The notes under the pieces are model-generated. The model ran no database searches and had not been told where the DNA came from. It saw only the letters and a program-made list of their open reading frames with translations. A program made the position numbers and the translations under genes. This document shows, one piece after another, positions 53,531 through 62,573 of a stretch of DNA of 64,000 bases. Numbering within the stretch: position 1 is the first letter of the stretch; every line of letters starts with the position of its first letter. This stretch comes from Streptomyces sp. TRM68416 (GTDB lineage: Bacteria > Actinomycetota > Actinomycetes > Streptomycetales > Streptomycetaceae): positions 186,001-250,000 of the forward strand of contig NZ_JACVWU010000007.1 of NCBI RefSeq assembly GCF_014596915.1. Direction: 5' to 3'.

Positions 53531-54277
53531 TCACGGGCGAGCCGGACGGAGAGGGGCACAGGTCGGTCCGGCGTCCGCGGTCAGCCGGCGACACGGTACG
53601 GCCCGTTCCCCGTCGTGGTCGACCCGGTACAGGTCGGCCCGTGAAGCGCGGGCGACCGTCTCCGTCAGGCGGCCGTCGGTGAACAGGGCCCCGACGCCGT
53701 CGTCCAGAGCCCATCCGGCGGGAAGCGCCCCGGATTCCACGGCCGCGCGGTAGGCGGGGCGGCGGCCCGGTTCGCTGTCGTAGTGCGGGCAGACCGAGCC
53801 GGACAGCAGGCCCAGGCCGTCGGACAGGGAGGTCAGCGGCCCGTAGGAGTCCGTGAGCGAGCCCTCGGCCCAGCAGTTGGCCCCGGCGCTGATCCCGCAC
53901 AGCAGGGTGCCGCGGTCGTAGGCCTCGCGCAGCAGCCGGTCCACTCCGTGCGCACGCCACACCGCCAGCATGTTCGCGGTGTTGCCGCCCCCCACGTACA
54001 CGACGTCCTGCGCGAGCAGGAACGTACGCAGCGCGGTGTCGTCGAGTTCCCTGCGGAAGAGTGGCAGAACACCGGGATCGCAGGAGCGGCGGCGCGTGAA
54101 CGCGGCGAGGAACCTCTCGACGTAGGCGGGCGCGTCGCCGCTGGCCGTGGGCACGAAGCAGACCTTGGGCCGGGACGTACGCGCATGCCCGAGGACCCAG
54201 TCGTCCAGCAGGCCGTCGTCGTCGGTGGAGAAACCGCCGCCGAGGAGAGCCAGGCGGTGCTCGGGAAGGGGGACCAC
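53531..54277 (-). CDS. Peptidase E (S51 family)
   Basis: A 248-aa aspartyl dipeptidase-like enzyme. The catalytic Ser lies in LCGISAGANCWAEG; YVGGGNTANMLAVWRAHGV and the CPHYDSEPGRRPAY loop are typical. GTG 54277 has GGAGGAG about 8 nt upstream. Cytoplasmic, monocistronic and convergent with the VOC gene. Confidence 0.9.
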   Translation of the reverse strand: MVPLPEHRLALLGGGFSTDDDGLLDDWVLGHARTSRPKVCFVPTASGDAPAYVERFLAAFTRRRSCDPGVLPLFRRELDDTALRTFLLAQDVVYVGGGNTANMLAVWRAHGVDRLLREAYDRGTLLCGISAGANCWAEGSLTDSYGPLTSLSDGLGLLSGSVCPHYDSEPGRRPAYRAAVESGALPAGWALDDGVGALFTDGRLTETVARASRADLYRVDHDGERAVPCRRLTADAGPTCAPLRPARP

Positions 54278-54413
54278 TGGTTCTGCTCCTCCGTGCTGAA
54301 CGTCGGGCGGTGGACGGTGCCTTGCCTGCTCGCCCCGGGCCGTGACCGTCGTGGCTCCTGGTGGACCGGGCGGCGAAGCCGGGTTCGGAGGCCACCATCC
54401 TGCCCGGGTGCGC

Positions 54414-55064
54414 TCACGGCGGGGTGAGGCTGTCGAGTTGTGCGGCGAGGTCGGGGTGGGTGGTGGTCAGGTGGGGGCGGGTGGCCTCAAGGGGGCTCAG
54501 GAGCTCGGCGGGGTCGTCGTGGGCGAGGGCCGCGTGGAGCTGGCTGAGCGGGCGGCGGGCCGGAGCGGGCAGGTCGGTGAGGGCGGCGATCTGGCCGGCG
54601 ATGCGGCGCAGGTCGGCCGCGTTGCGGCGGGCCCAGGCGGCGGTGGTGCGTTCGGCGGCTCGGCGCTCGCGGGTGGCCTGGACACGTTGTTCGCCGGTGG
54701 TACCGGCCGGGCCGGGGCGGCCGCGCAGATAGCGGCGCTCGGCGGCCTGGCGGCTGGCGACGCCGAGAGGATGGGCGAGGTCGGCCCAGCTGGCACCCGC
54801 GTCGCGGGCGGTCTCGATCAGGCCGGTCTCCCAGCCGGCGAGCCGCTCGCGGACCTGTCGTAGCAGCAACAGGGAGGCCAGTGCCTGCTCCGGGCCGGGA
54901 CCGGGCGCATCGGAGGTGTCCGGGGTGTCGGGGGTGTCCGGGGACTCCTGCTGGGCGTCTCTCAGGGCGTCGTCGATGGCGTTGAGGGCCGCCGCTGCGG
55001 CCAGGAACGACGGCGGACCGTGGACGTTCGTGCTGGTCACGGACGGTTCATCGGCTGCGGTCAC
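54414..55064 (-). CDS. rheA: hsp18 heat-shock repressor, RheA type
   Basis: A 216-aa protein with a predicted HTH segment ([28 protein letters not shown]) in an Ala/Arg-rich helical protein. It lies divergent from hsp18, as rheA does in Streptomyces albus, and two copies of the known RheA operator pattern lie between. I favour GTG 55064, with GGGAGG 5 nt upstream; GTG 55070 would overlap that site. The name rests on position and operators more than on sequence comparison. Confidence 0.75.
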   Translation of the reverse strand: MTAADEPSVTSTNVHGPPSFLAAAAALNAIDDALRDAQQESPDTPDTPDTSDAPGPGPEQALASLLLLRQVRERLAGWETGLIETARDAGASWADLAHPLGVASRQAAERRYLRGRPGPAGTTGEQRVQATRERRAAERTTAAWARRNAADLRRIAGQIAALTDLPAPARRPLSQLHAALAHDDPAELLSPLEATRPHLTTTHPDLAAQLDSLTPP

Positions 55065-55081
55065 GGGCACCTCCCTCGGTC

Positions 55082-55126
55082 TGTCATCGTTTCGACGACA
55101 TCATGTTTGTCATCCATTGGATGACA
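55082..55126. promoter_or_regulatory. Two RheA-type operators of hsp18
   Basis: TGTCATC-CATTG-GATGACA (55108-55126) is a perfect match to the described RheA site TGTCATC-N5-GATGACA. A second copy with one mismatch, TGTCATC-GTTTC-GACGACA, lies 26 bp away at 55082-55100. Both are between rheA and hsp18. Confidence 0.85.
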
Positions 55127-55192
55127 TGTTACAACGGTGTCAGTGAAGCGCATTGGCAGCAACCGCCCGAACCTGCTGGAGGTGTTTTCACG

Positions 55193-55624
55193 ATGTTGAT
55201 GCGCACCGACCCCTTCCGTGAGCTGGACCGGCTGGCGCAGCAGCTGATGGGCCCCGGCACCTGGTCCCGCCCGTCGGCCATGCCGATGGACGCCTACCGT
55301 GAGGGCGACGAGTACGTGGTGGCCTTCGACCTCCCGGGCGTCACCCCGGACGCGATCGACATCGACGTCGAGCGGAACATGCTCACCGTCAAGGCCGAGC
55401 GGCGGCCGCTGGCGAAGGCCGACGACGTCCAGATGGAGCTGTCCGAGCGGCCACTGGGCGCCTTCTCCCGCCAGCTCGTGCTCGCCGACACGCTCGACAC
55501 CGAGCACATCCAGGCCGACTACGACGCAGGCGTACTCACCCTGCGCATCCCGATCGCGGAGCGCGCCAAGCCCCGCAAGGTCTCCATCGGCGTCGGATCC
55601 ACCCGCAAGGAGATCTCCGGCTGA
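55193..55624 (+). CDS. hsp18: Small heat-shock protein Hsp18 (Hsp20 family)
   Basis: A 143-aa ATP-independent chaperone: N-terminus [18 protein letters not shown], alpha-crystallin domain [29 protein letters not shown], and [25 protein letters not shown] near the end. GGAGGT stands 9 nt before the ATG. Divergent from the RheA-type repressor and preceded by two of its operators, so heat induction is expected. Confidence 0.96.
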   Translation: MLMRTDPFRELDRLAQQLMGPGTWSRPSAMPMDAYREGDEYVVAFDLPGVTPDAIDIDVERNMLTVKAERRPLAKADDVQMELSERPLGAFSRQLVLADTLDTEHIQADYDAGVLTLRIPIAERAKPRKVSIGVGSTRKEISG

Positions 55625-55638
55625 CACCGGCCGGACGC

Positions 55639-55684
55639 GTGCGGAGGGCGGGCACCTGTTCTCCCCCTTCCCCGCCCTCCGCAC
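55639..55684 (+). terminator. Hairpin terminator after hsp18
   Basis: GTGCGGAGGGCGGG (55639-55652) pairs perfectly with CCCGCCCTCCGCAC (55671-55684); the loop is 18 nt. Confidence 0.8.
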
Positions 55685-55721
55685 CCCGTCGGCGGTCCGA
55701 AGAAGAGGCGGTGGGGCCGAA

Positions 55722-56117
55722 ATGACTCTGCGACACGAGGCGTTCCTCGGCCATGTCCAGGAACGCGGTAAGTACGACACCCCGGAGGAAGCCGGGCGCG
55801 CGGCCCGTGTGGTCCTCGCCCTCCTCGGCGCCCACCTGGTCGGCGACGTCCGCGCCCAGTTGGCGGCACACCTGCCCGAGGAGTTCGCCCTGATCCTGCT
55901 CAACCCGCTGCAGAGCGCCGAGCCGTTGTCCCCGGAGCGGTTCGTGCGCGCGACCGCCGCCTGGATCGAGGGCGCCACCGACCGGACCGCGGCCTGGGAC
56001 GTCAGCGCCGTGCTGTCCACCGTCGCGGACGCGGTCGGCGAAGACCTGCTGGACCAGATCCTGCTCCAGCTCCCCGCCGGCTACGACCTGCTCTTCGGCC
56101 GCCCCCAGCCCACCTGA
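55722..56117 (+). CDS. DUF2267 protein, first copy
   Basis: A 131-aa helical protein with two DUF2267-type units: LGHVQERGKYDTPEEAGRAARVVLALLGAHL, VRAQLAAHLPEEFALIL, and a second half ending LPAGYDLLFGR. Function unknown. It lies after hsp18 beyond a terminator and before a paralogue. Confidence 0.85.
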   Translation: MTLRHEAFLGHVQERGKYDTPEEAGRAARVVLALLGAHLVGDVRAQLAAHLPEEFALILLNPLQSAEPLSPERFVRATAAWIEGATDRTAAWDVSAVLSTVADAVGEDLLDQILLQLPAGYDLLFGRPQPT

Positions 56118-56173
56118 CCATCCCGCACACCGGTACCCCAACACCGGCCACAGCAAGAAAGGCAATCACCCCA

Positions 56174-56611
56174 GTGATCTCCGACCGGCACGCACCGTCC
56201 CAGCAGTCGTACGGGACGGCGTACCAGCAGATGCTGGAGAAGGTCCGCTACGAGGGCGCCTACCCCACCCGCGAGAGAGCCGACGAAGTCGTGCGCCTGG
56301 TTCTCGCCGGACTGGGCCGCCAGCTGACCGGCGACGAACGCGTCGACCTGGCCGCCCGCCTGCCCCTGGAAGCCGCACGCGTGCTGACCGCACAGATCCC
56401 CGACCCCCAGCCGCTGACCGGCTGGGCCTTCGTCAAGGATCTCGCCGCCCGAAGCGGCGCCTCCCTCGCCACCACGCGCTGGGACACCGGCTCTGTCTTC
56501 TCCGCCGTCGCCGCCCACGCCGGCCCCGAGCTGACCACCCGCATCCTCCACCAACTCCCCAGCGGCTACGCCCTGCTGTTCGGCCAGGCCGAACTCACCC
56601 CCGCCGCCTAG
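56174..56611 (+). CDS. DUF2267 protein, second copy
   Basis: A 145-aa paralogue of the preceding protein: MLEKVRYEGAYPTRERADEVVRLVLAGLGRQLTGDE, VDLAARLPLEAARVL and the shared ending LPSGYALLFGQAEL. GTG start with GAAAGG about 11 nt upstream. Probably co-transcribed with the first copy; a role in stress response is suggested only by the hsp18 neighbourhood. Confidence 0.85.
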   Translation: MISDRHAPSQQSYGTAYQQMLEKVRYEGAYPTRERADEVVRLVLAGLGRQLTGDERVDLAARLPLEAARVLTAQIPDPQPLTGWAFVKDLAARSGASLATTRWDTGSVFSAVAAHAGPELTTRILHQLPSGYALLFGQAELTPAA

Positions 56612-56629
56612 GACGACGACCCACGCACC

Positions 56630-56672
56630 CGGGGCGGGCAGCCTGACGACCCCCGCGTCACTGCCCGCCCCG
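56630..56672 (+). terminator. Hairpin terminator after DUF2267 pair
   Basis: CGGGGCGGGCAG (56630-56641) pairs perfectly with CTGCCCGCCCCG (56661-56672); the loop is 19 nt. Confidence 0.8.
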
Positions 56673-56775
56673 AGCCGAGGGACACCACGGGCGAACGGCG
56701 CGTTCCCCGTGACGAGGGACGCTCTCGCGCGGTCACCCCCTTGCCCACGGCGCGTCCCGCCTGTGATCATGCGGC

Positions 56776-57378
56776 GTGGTGATCGCAGACGACAGCAGGG
56801 CCGACGGCGCAGAGACGGACCGATGGCCGGACATACCCGGCGACACGGCGCTCACCATCAACATCCCGGAGGCCGACGCACTGGTCCGGGCGGGATTCCC
56901 CGCCCACGTGACGGTGCTCTACCCGTTCCTGCACGAGAGCCGCCTGGACGCCCCGGCCCGGCGTGCACTCACCGGCCTCTTCGCCCGGCACGAGGCGTTC
57001 ACCCTCACCTTCGCCGCCTTCGGCCGCTATCCCGGCGTGCTGTACCTCGACCCGCGGCCGCACGACCCGGTCAAGGCGCTGACCGCCGACCTCACTCGAC
57101 GCTGGCCCGAACTCCGGCCGTACCGAGGCCTGTTCGGTGCCGGACTCGACCCTCATCTGACGATCGCGAACCACGAGGGCCCGGCGACCCAGGACGCGGC
57201 CTACGACGCGCTGGAGGCCGACATCGCGCCCGTGCTGCCGCTGCGCTGCCACGTGGACGCGGTCCGGCTCGTCGTCTGGGACGGCGAACGCTGGCGGGAC
57301 CGCACCGCATACCCGCTCGGTCGCCCGGGTCGACGCAGGCCCGTACCGGCCGCGGCACGGCAGAATCCCCTGCCATGA
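56776..57378 (+). CDS. 2'-5' RNA ligase-type (2H phosphoesterase) protein
   Basis: A 200-aa 2H phosphoesterase with the two HxTx motifs HVTVLYPF (about residue 44) and HLTIAN (about residue 134). The family acts on cyclic or 2'-5' phosphodiesters in RNA or nucleotides. GTG starts at 56776 or 56779. Its stop overlaps the next ATG (ATGA), coupling it to an AlkZ-type DNA glycosylase. Confidence 0.85.
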   Translation: MVIADDSRADGAETDRWPDIPGDTALTINIPEADALVRAGFPAHVTVLYPFLHESRLDAPARRALTGLFARHEAFTLTFAAFGRYPGVLYLDPRPHDPVKALTADLTRRWPELRPYRGLFGAGLDPHLTIANHEGPATQDAAYDALEADIAPVLPLRCHVDAVRLVVWDGERWRDRTAYPLGRPGRRRPVPAAARQNPLP

Positions 57379-58517
57379 AGATCAGTGCGCTCGAACTCAA
57401 CCGTGCCACGCTCGGTCGCCAACTCCTGCTGGCCCGGGAGCCGATGACCGTCGCGGAGGGAGTGCGGCGGGTGGTGGCACTCCAGGCCCAGCATCCGGCC
57501 TCGCCGTACCTCGCGCTGTGGAACCGGCTCGCCGGCTTCGCGCCGGACGAGGTGGACGCCGCGTTCGCCGGGCGGTCGGTGGTCAAGGCGACCCTGATGC
57601 GGATCACCCTGCACGCCGTGCACGCCGACGACTATCCCGTCTTCCGTACGGCGATGCAGCCGACGCTGTACGGCTCCCGCCTCGGCTACCGCTTCGCCGA
57701 CGCGGGTCTGACACCCGCGGACGCTCAGCAGCTGGTGCCCGGTCTGCTGGCCTTCGCGGAGCAGCGACGGACCGGAGCCGAGATGCAGGCGTGGATCGAG
57801 GAGCGGGTGGGCGCCGAGAAGAGGGACGGGGCGTGGTGGGGGCTGAAGGCCTATGCACCGCTGCACCACGCGCCGACCGGCGGACCCTGGTCGTTCGGCG
57901 TCCGGCCGTCCTTCGTCGCGGCCGGCACCGGTCCCGTACCCACCGGACGGACGATGGACCCGGAGGCCCTGCGGGCGCTGATCCTGCGTTACCTGTCCGG
58001 CTTCGGACCCGCCTCGGTCGCCGACGTGGCGCAGTTCGCCATGGTGCAGCGGGCGCCCGTACGCGCGGCCCTGAAGGCCCTGGACGGCGTCGTCGAACAG
58101 CTCCAAGGCCCGGACGGCACCACCCTGTTCGACCTCCCGGGCGCTTCCCGGCCGCCCGCGGACACCCCCGCCCCGCCCCGCCTCATGGCCATGTGGGACA
58201 GCATCCTGCTGGCCTACGCCGACCGCAGCCGGGTGATCCCGCCCGCCTACCGTCCCCTGGTCATCCGGAACAACGGCGACGTGCTGCCCACCCTGCTCGT
58301 CGACGGCCACGTCGCCGGCGTGTGGCGGCCGGTGGAAGGCGGCATCGAGGCCACCGCCTTCCACCCGCTGCCGCCCGCCGCCTGGGACGGGCTCACCGCC
58401 GAGGCACAGGCCCTGACGGCGCTCCTCGCCGATCGCGAGGAGGCCGTCTACAGCCGGTACCGCAACTGGTGGGCCAAGCTCCCCGAGGCCGAGGTCCGCC
58501 TGCTGCCCGCCCACTGA
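57375..58517 (+). CDS. AlkZ/HTH_42-type winged-helix DNA glycosylase
   Basis: A 380-aa protein of the winged-helix DNA-binding family. The catalytic QxQ motif is seen in VVALQAQHPASPYLALWNRL (residues about 34-53), followed by the tandem winged-helix scaffold and IRNNGDVLPTLLVDGHVAGVWRP. AlkZ relatives unhook interstrand cross-links or remove bulky alkyl adducts; the housekeeping branch is widespread in Streptomyces. Coupled to the 2H gene. Confidence 0.87.
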   Translation: MKISALELNRATLGRQLLLAREPMTVAEGVRRVVALQAQHPASPYLALWNRLAGFAPDEVDAAFAGRSVVKATLMRITLHAVHADDYPVFRTAMQPTLYGSRLGYRFADAGLTPADAQQLVPGLLAFAEQRRTGAEMQAWIEERVGAEKRDGAWWGLKAYAPLHHAPTGGPWSFGVRPSFVAAGTGPVPTGRTMDPEALRALILRYLSGFGPASVADVAQFAMVQRAPVRAALKALDGVVEQLQGPDGTTLFDLPGASRPPADTPAPPRLMAMWDSILLAYADRSRVIPPAYRPLVIRNNGDVLPTLLVDGHVAGVWRPVEGGIEATAFHPLPPAAWDGLTAEAQALTALLADREEAVYSRYRNWWAKLPEAEVRLLPAH

Positions 58518-59714
58518 TCAGGCGACGGGCGCGGAGCCGGCCGACTGCTCGCGGTGCTGGGCCCGCAGCAGCGCACGGCCCTTCTCGCCCTTGACCCAGG
58601 TGTGGGAGCCGGGCTTGCGTGCCTCACTCGTCAGCTGCTTGACGGTGAGCTTGCACACGAGCTCCTTCACCTTCGCGCCGGTCCAGCCGCCGACACTGAG
58701 CTTCTTCGCGGTGTCGTCCTTGTGGGCGAACTGGAAGAGACCGGTCCCGCGGCCCAGGCTGAGGCACTGGCCGGCGAACCCCATGTCGAACGGCTCGGGC
58801 CGCTCACCCGCGATCCGGCCGAGCACCGTGTCGGCGGCGTGCGCGCCCAGCGGACCCGCGGCCTGGCAGCTCATCCGGTACGGCATGTCCGACGGCGCCG
58901 CGGAGTCACCGGCCGCGACGATGCGCTCGTCGTCCACGCTCGTCAGCGTCTCGTCGGTGATCAGGCGGCCGATGGCATCGGTGCTCAGCCCGCTCCGGGC
59001 GGCCAGGTCCGGCACACCGAACCCGACGGTCCAGACGGTGACCTCGCTCGGCAGCTCGCGACCGTCGCCGAGCCGCACGGCGTCCCGGGTCACCTCCACG
59101 ACCTCGACACCGGGGCCCTCCAGCACGGTCACACCGAGGCCGGCCAGCCGCTTGGCGACCGAACTCCGGCCCTTCGGGTGCAGATACGGACCGAGCACCC
59201 GGCCGCAGACCAGGGTCACGGCCCGGCCCGCCTCGGCCAGTTCGGCGGCGGTCTCGATACCGGTCGGACCCCCTCCGACGACGGTCACGGCCGCCGCGGC
59301 GGGAGCGGCGTCCAGGGCCGACCGCAGCCGCTGCGCCTCCTCGAAGGTGGCGATCGGGTGGGCGAACTCCGCCGCTCCGGGCACGCTCGGGGTGGCGCTG
59401 CCGCTGCCCACGGCGTAGATCAGGTAGTCGTAGCCGACCTTGGCGCCGCTCGCCAGCTCGATCCCGCGTCCCGTCGCGTCGATCCGGGTCACGGTGTCGA
59501 CCACCAGCCGGACACGCTCGCCGAGGACCGAGCGGTAGTCGGTGACGGCCCCGTGCGTCCCGCCCGCCAGCTGGTGCAGCCGGATCCGCTCGACGAACTC
59601 CGGACGGGAGTTGACCAGCGTCACCGTCACGTCGTCGCGCTGCGTCAGGCGGTTGGCCGCCATCACTCCGGCGTAGCCGCCGCCGATCACGACAACTTCG
59701 GTGGTTCCAGCCAT
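58518..59714 (-). CDS. NAD(P)/FAD-dependent oxidoreductase (NDH-2-like)
   Basis: A 398-aa flavoprotein with the FAD Rossmann motif VVVIGGGYAGVMAANRL at the N-terminus, an NAD(P) motif VTVVGGGPTGIETAAELAE at mid-protein and the second FAD site RIVAAGDSAA. Similar to type-II NADH dehydrogenases/AIF-like reductases, without a clear membrane anchor. It starts 52 bp after an NTF2-like gene on the same strand. Confidence 0.9.
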   Translation of the reverse strand: MAGTTEVVVIGGGYAGVMAANRLTQRDDVTVTLVNSRPEFVERIRLHQLAGGTHGAVTDYRSVLGERVRLVVDTVTRIDATGRGIELASGAKVGYDYLIYAVGSGSATPSVPGAAEFAHPIATFEEAQRLRSALDAAPAAAAVTVVGGGPTGIETAAELAEAGRAVTLVCGRVLGPYLHPKGRSSVAKRLAGLGVTVLEGPGVEVVEVTRDAVRLGDGRELPSEVTVWTVGFGVPDLAARSGLSTDAIGRLITDETLTSVDDERIVAAGDSAAPSDMPYRMSCQAAGPLGAHAADTVLGRIAGERPEPFDMGFAGQCLSLGRGTGLFQFAHKDDTAKKLSVGGWTGAKVKELVCKLTVKQLTSEARKPGSHTWVKGEKGRALLRAQHREQSAGSAPVA

Positions 59715-59766
59715 GGTTGATCTCCTCCGTCGTATGGATGTGTGGTGAAGCCGAATCGAGGTGTGG

Positions 59767-60240
59767 TCAGGCCGTGCGGGCGGGCGAGACGGGCGGGGCG
59801 AGCCGCCCGGGTGCCGAGCCGGGGAGCGGAGTGGAGTCCAGGTACCGGACCTCGTACACCCGCTCGGCGAACCGCCAGCCGTCGGCGGTGCGCCGGTAAC
59901 GCTCGTGGTACAGGGCGTGGTTCAGGTGCGAACTGCCGTCGTGCATCCGGCCGAACTCGTGGATGTACGTCCGGCCGGTCGCGGTGTCGCCGTCGAGCCG
60001 TACGACGCCCGGGTGGACGTTCTGCACGAAGAACTCCCAGAGGCCCTGGCCCCATGCGAGCCCCGCGCGGATCTCCTCCCGGCCGACGAACTCCTTGCCG
60101 ATGTGCGGCCAGCGGAGAGCACCGTCGGGTGTGAACAGCGCGACGACGCGGTCGAAGTCGCGCATCATCACCGCGTCGGTGAGTTCGGCGCCCAGCCCCG
60201 CGATCTCGACGCGATCGGCGACGGCCCGCATGACGTTCAT
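59767..60240 (-). CDS. NTF2-like (SnoaL-type) protein
   Basis: A 157-aa cone-fold protein: LTDAVMMRDFDRVVALFTPDGALRWPHIGKEFVGREEIRAG, then HLNHALYHERYRRTADGWRFAERVYEVRYLD. Likely a small-molecule isomerase, hydrolase or binding protein. It precedes the flavin oxidoreductase in one likely operon and is divergent from a LysR gene. Confidence 0.87.
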   Translation of the reverse strand: MNVMRAVADRVEIAGLGAELTDAVMMRDFDRVVALFTPDGALRWPHIGKEFVGREEIRAGLAWGQGLWEFFVQNVHPGVVRLDGDTATGRTYIHEFGRMHDGSSHLNHALYHERYRRTADGWRFAERVYEVRYLDSTPLPGSAPGRLAPPVSPARTA

Positions 60241-60371
60241 GATGTCCCTCCCCGTCCCTGGGTCTGTCAGGCGGCTACCGCCTGTCCGGTGGTGATGGAT
60301 CCAGCATCGCCGCAGGTCAGTGGCGGAACAATGTAAGGTTCGTGGGGCTGTTCATAAGGTGGGGGTTATCC

Positions 60372-61259
60372 ATGGAGCTGCGCGAGATAGAGATCTTCCT
60401 GACCCTGGCGGAGGAACTGCACTTCGGCCGCACCGCCGAACGCCTCCATGTGTCCCAGGCCCGGGTCAGCCAGGCCATCGCCAAACAGGAACGGCGCCTC
60501 GGCGTGGCCCTGTTCGACCGCACCAGCCGACGGGTGACGCTGACCCCGGTCGGCCGGCGGCTGCGCGAGGACCTGCAGCAGGTCGTCGACCTGCTCAGGG
60601 AGGCACTGGCCAGGGCCGAAGCGGCCGGAGTGGCGAAACAGACCCTGCGGGTGGGCGTGTTCGGTCACGCCGGACACCAACTGCGCCCCCTGGTCGACGA
60701 GTTCCGCGCCCGCTGCCCCGGCAGTGACATCCAGTTCGGCGAGGTCAGCGGCAGCGACCCGTTCACCGCCCTGCGCACCGGAGAGCACGACGCGCACGTG
60801 CTGTGGCTGCCCGTGGCCGAACCGGACCTCACGGTCGGCCCCACCGTGCTGACCGGCGGCCGGGTCCTGGCCGTGGCCGCCGACCATCCACTGGCCGAGC
60901 GCGGCACCGCGACGCTGGAGGACCTCGCCGACCACCACGTCGTGGATCTCGGCCCCGACGCCCCCGAGTACTGGGTCGCGTCCATGGTCCCCACCCGTAC
61001 GCCGCTCGGTCGCCGTATTCGGCGCGGGCCCGCCGCGCGGACCTTCCACGAGATCCTGTCGCTGGTCGCCTCGGGGGAGTGCGTCCACCCGCTGGGCGAA
61101 CTGGCCGCACGCTACAACCGGCCCCCCGGCATCGTCTTCCTGCCCCTCCAGGACGCCCCCACCCTCGAATGGGCCCTCACCTGGCGCTCCACCGCCGACA
61201 GTCCCATCCTCCGCACACTGGCCCGGACGGCCGCCGACCTCGGCCCGATCCCGATGTGA
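60372..61259 (+). CDS. LysR-family transcriptional regulator
   Basis: A 295-aa regulator: HTH EIEIFLTLAEELHFGRTAERLHVSQARVSQAIAKQERRLG and a C-terminal effector domain. AAGGTGG lies about 10 nt before the ATG. The divergent space of 131 bp holds GAACA-N18-TGTTC (60326-60353) over a TAAGGT -10-like box, a plausible binding site controlling the NTF2/oxidoreductase pair. Confidence 0.92.
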   Translation: MELREIEIFLTLAEELHFGRTAERLHVSQARVSQAIAKQERRLGVALFDRTSRRVTLTPVGRRLREDLQQVVDLLREALARAEAAGVAKQTLRVGVFGHAGHQLRPLVDEFRARCPGSDIQFGEVSGSDPFTALRTGEHDAHVLWLPVAEPDLTVGPTVLTGGRVLAVAADHPLAERGTATLEDLADHHVVDLGPDAPEYWVASMVPTRTPLGRRIRRGPAARTFHEILSLVASGECVHPLGELAARYNRPPGIVFLPLQDAPTLEWALTWRSTADSPILRTLARTAADLGPIPM

Positions 61260-61379
61260 CGGCGACACCGGCCGCCTTGCCCGACGGACGACGGACAAGG
61301 GACGCGCCGGCCTGACCGCGGGCGAACCCGCGCCGCGCCTCGTCACGGCCGGGTCGACCACGCACGCATTCGGCCCGGA

Positions 61380-61685
61380 CCCGGAAGAAGTTCAGCTCTG
61401 TCACGAACAGCATCGACAACGACCGCCCTCCCGCTGAAGGCACCCGTCACCTTCAACGCCCTCAACCCCGTTGGGGCCCGCCTCGGAATGACCGCACCCC
61501 AGGCCAACGGCGGTGCCTGCTAAGGCGATTCCGGCGGCCCCGACTTCGCGGTGATCGGCAGCAGGAACGTCCTGGCCGCCACCACGATCACCGGCGACAG
61601 CCCGTGCTACGCCACCAACGTGGTGTACCGCCTGGACACCCCGGGCGCCCGCGCGTTCCTGTCCCCGTTCGTCAAACTCCCGTAG
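61380..61685 (+). pseudogene. Secreted serine protease remnant (S1 family)
   Basis: The frame ending at TAG 61683 reads VTFNALNPVGARLGMTAPQA, then GGAC, TAA (61521-61523), then GDSGGPDFAVIGSRNVLAAT and FLSPFVKLP. GDSGGP is the active-site serine motif of chymotrypsin-like proteases, and the in-frame stop lies just before it. The N-terminal half with signal peptide and His/Asp is missing. A decayed gene; the remainder of 61260-61717 holds nothing else. Confidence 0.7.
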
Positions 61686-61717
61686 GGCCGGGGTCCGACG
61701 TCCCTTACGCTGCCGCC

Positions 61718-62572
61718 ATGAGCGAAGCAGCGCAGGCGGCGGTGCGTCTGACCGGACAGGCGGTGCTCACCGAGCGCCGCCTGTCCGGCACGCTCGCCGA
61801 AGTCACCCTCGGCGACGGGCGGGTGGTGATGGTCAAGCGCGGCGAGGGCGCAGGCGCCGCGCGGGCCGAGGCGGCGGGCCTGCGCTGGCTCGCCGCCGCC
61901 GGAACGGTCCGCGTCCCCGTCGTCCACGGGCACGACGCGCACTGGCTGGTGACCGAACGGGTCCCGTCCGGCCCGCCCGGCCCTGCCGCGGCGGAGCGGT
62001 TCGGCCGCCAACTGGCCGCCCTGCACGCCGCCGGAGCACCGGCGTTCGGCGCCCCGCCCCCCGACGGCCCGCGCGAGGCCTACATCGGCCTCGCCCCGAT
62101 GCGCAACGCCCCCGGCCCGGACTGGCCGCACTGGTACGTCGAGCACCGGGTGCTGCCGTATCTGCGCCGAGCGGTCGACAACGGCACCGTCGCTGTCGCG
62201 GAGGCCGGGGTGATCGAGGAGCTCTGCGCCCGTCTGCCCGCCCTGGCGGGCCCCACCGAGCCTCCCGCCCGCCTGCACGGCGACCTGTGGAACGGCAACG
62301 TCGTGTGGGGCGCCGACGGCCACGCCTGGCTGATCGACCCGGCCGCCCACGGCGGCCACCGCGAGACCGACCTCGCGATGCTCCACCTCTTCGGCTGCCC
62401 CCACCTGGAGCAGGTGCTGGACGGCTATCAGCGGGTGGCGCCCCTCGCCGACGGATGGCCCGACCGCATCGGCCTCCACCAGCTCTTCCCGCTCCTGGTC
62501 CACGCGGTCCTCTTCGGCCGCGGCTACGCCGAACAGGCCCTGGCGGCGGCCCGCTCGGCGCTGTCCCGCTGA
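61718..62572 (+). CDS. Fructosamine kinase / aminoglycoside phosphotransferase-like protein
   Basis: A 284-aa kinase-fold protein: phosphate-loop region SGTLAEVTLGDGRVVMVKRG, catalytic loop ARLHGDLWNGNVVW and the metal-binding Asp in WLIDPAAHGGHRETDLAML, matching fructosamine-kinase-like proteins that repair glycated amines. TACGCT (61706-61711) lies 6 bp before the ATG, predicting a leaderless start. Convergent with a MarR gene at 1-bp distance. Confidence 0.88.
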   Translation: MSEAAQAAVRLTGQAVLTERRLSGTLAEVTLGDGRVVMVKRGEGAGAARAEAAGLRWLAAAGTVRVPVVHGHDAHWLVTERVPSGPPGPAAAERFGRQLAALHAAGAPAFGAPPPDGPREAYIGLAPMRNAPGPDWPHWYVEHRVLPYLRRAVDNGTVAVAEAGVIEELCARLPALAGPTEPPARLHGDLWNGNVVWGADGHAWLIDPAAHGGHRETDLAMLHLFGCPHLEQVLDGYQRVAPLADGWPDRIGLHQLFPLLVHAVLFGRGYAEQALAAARSALSR

Positions 62573-62573
62573 C

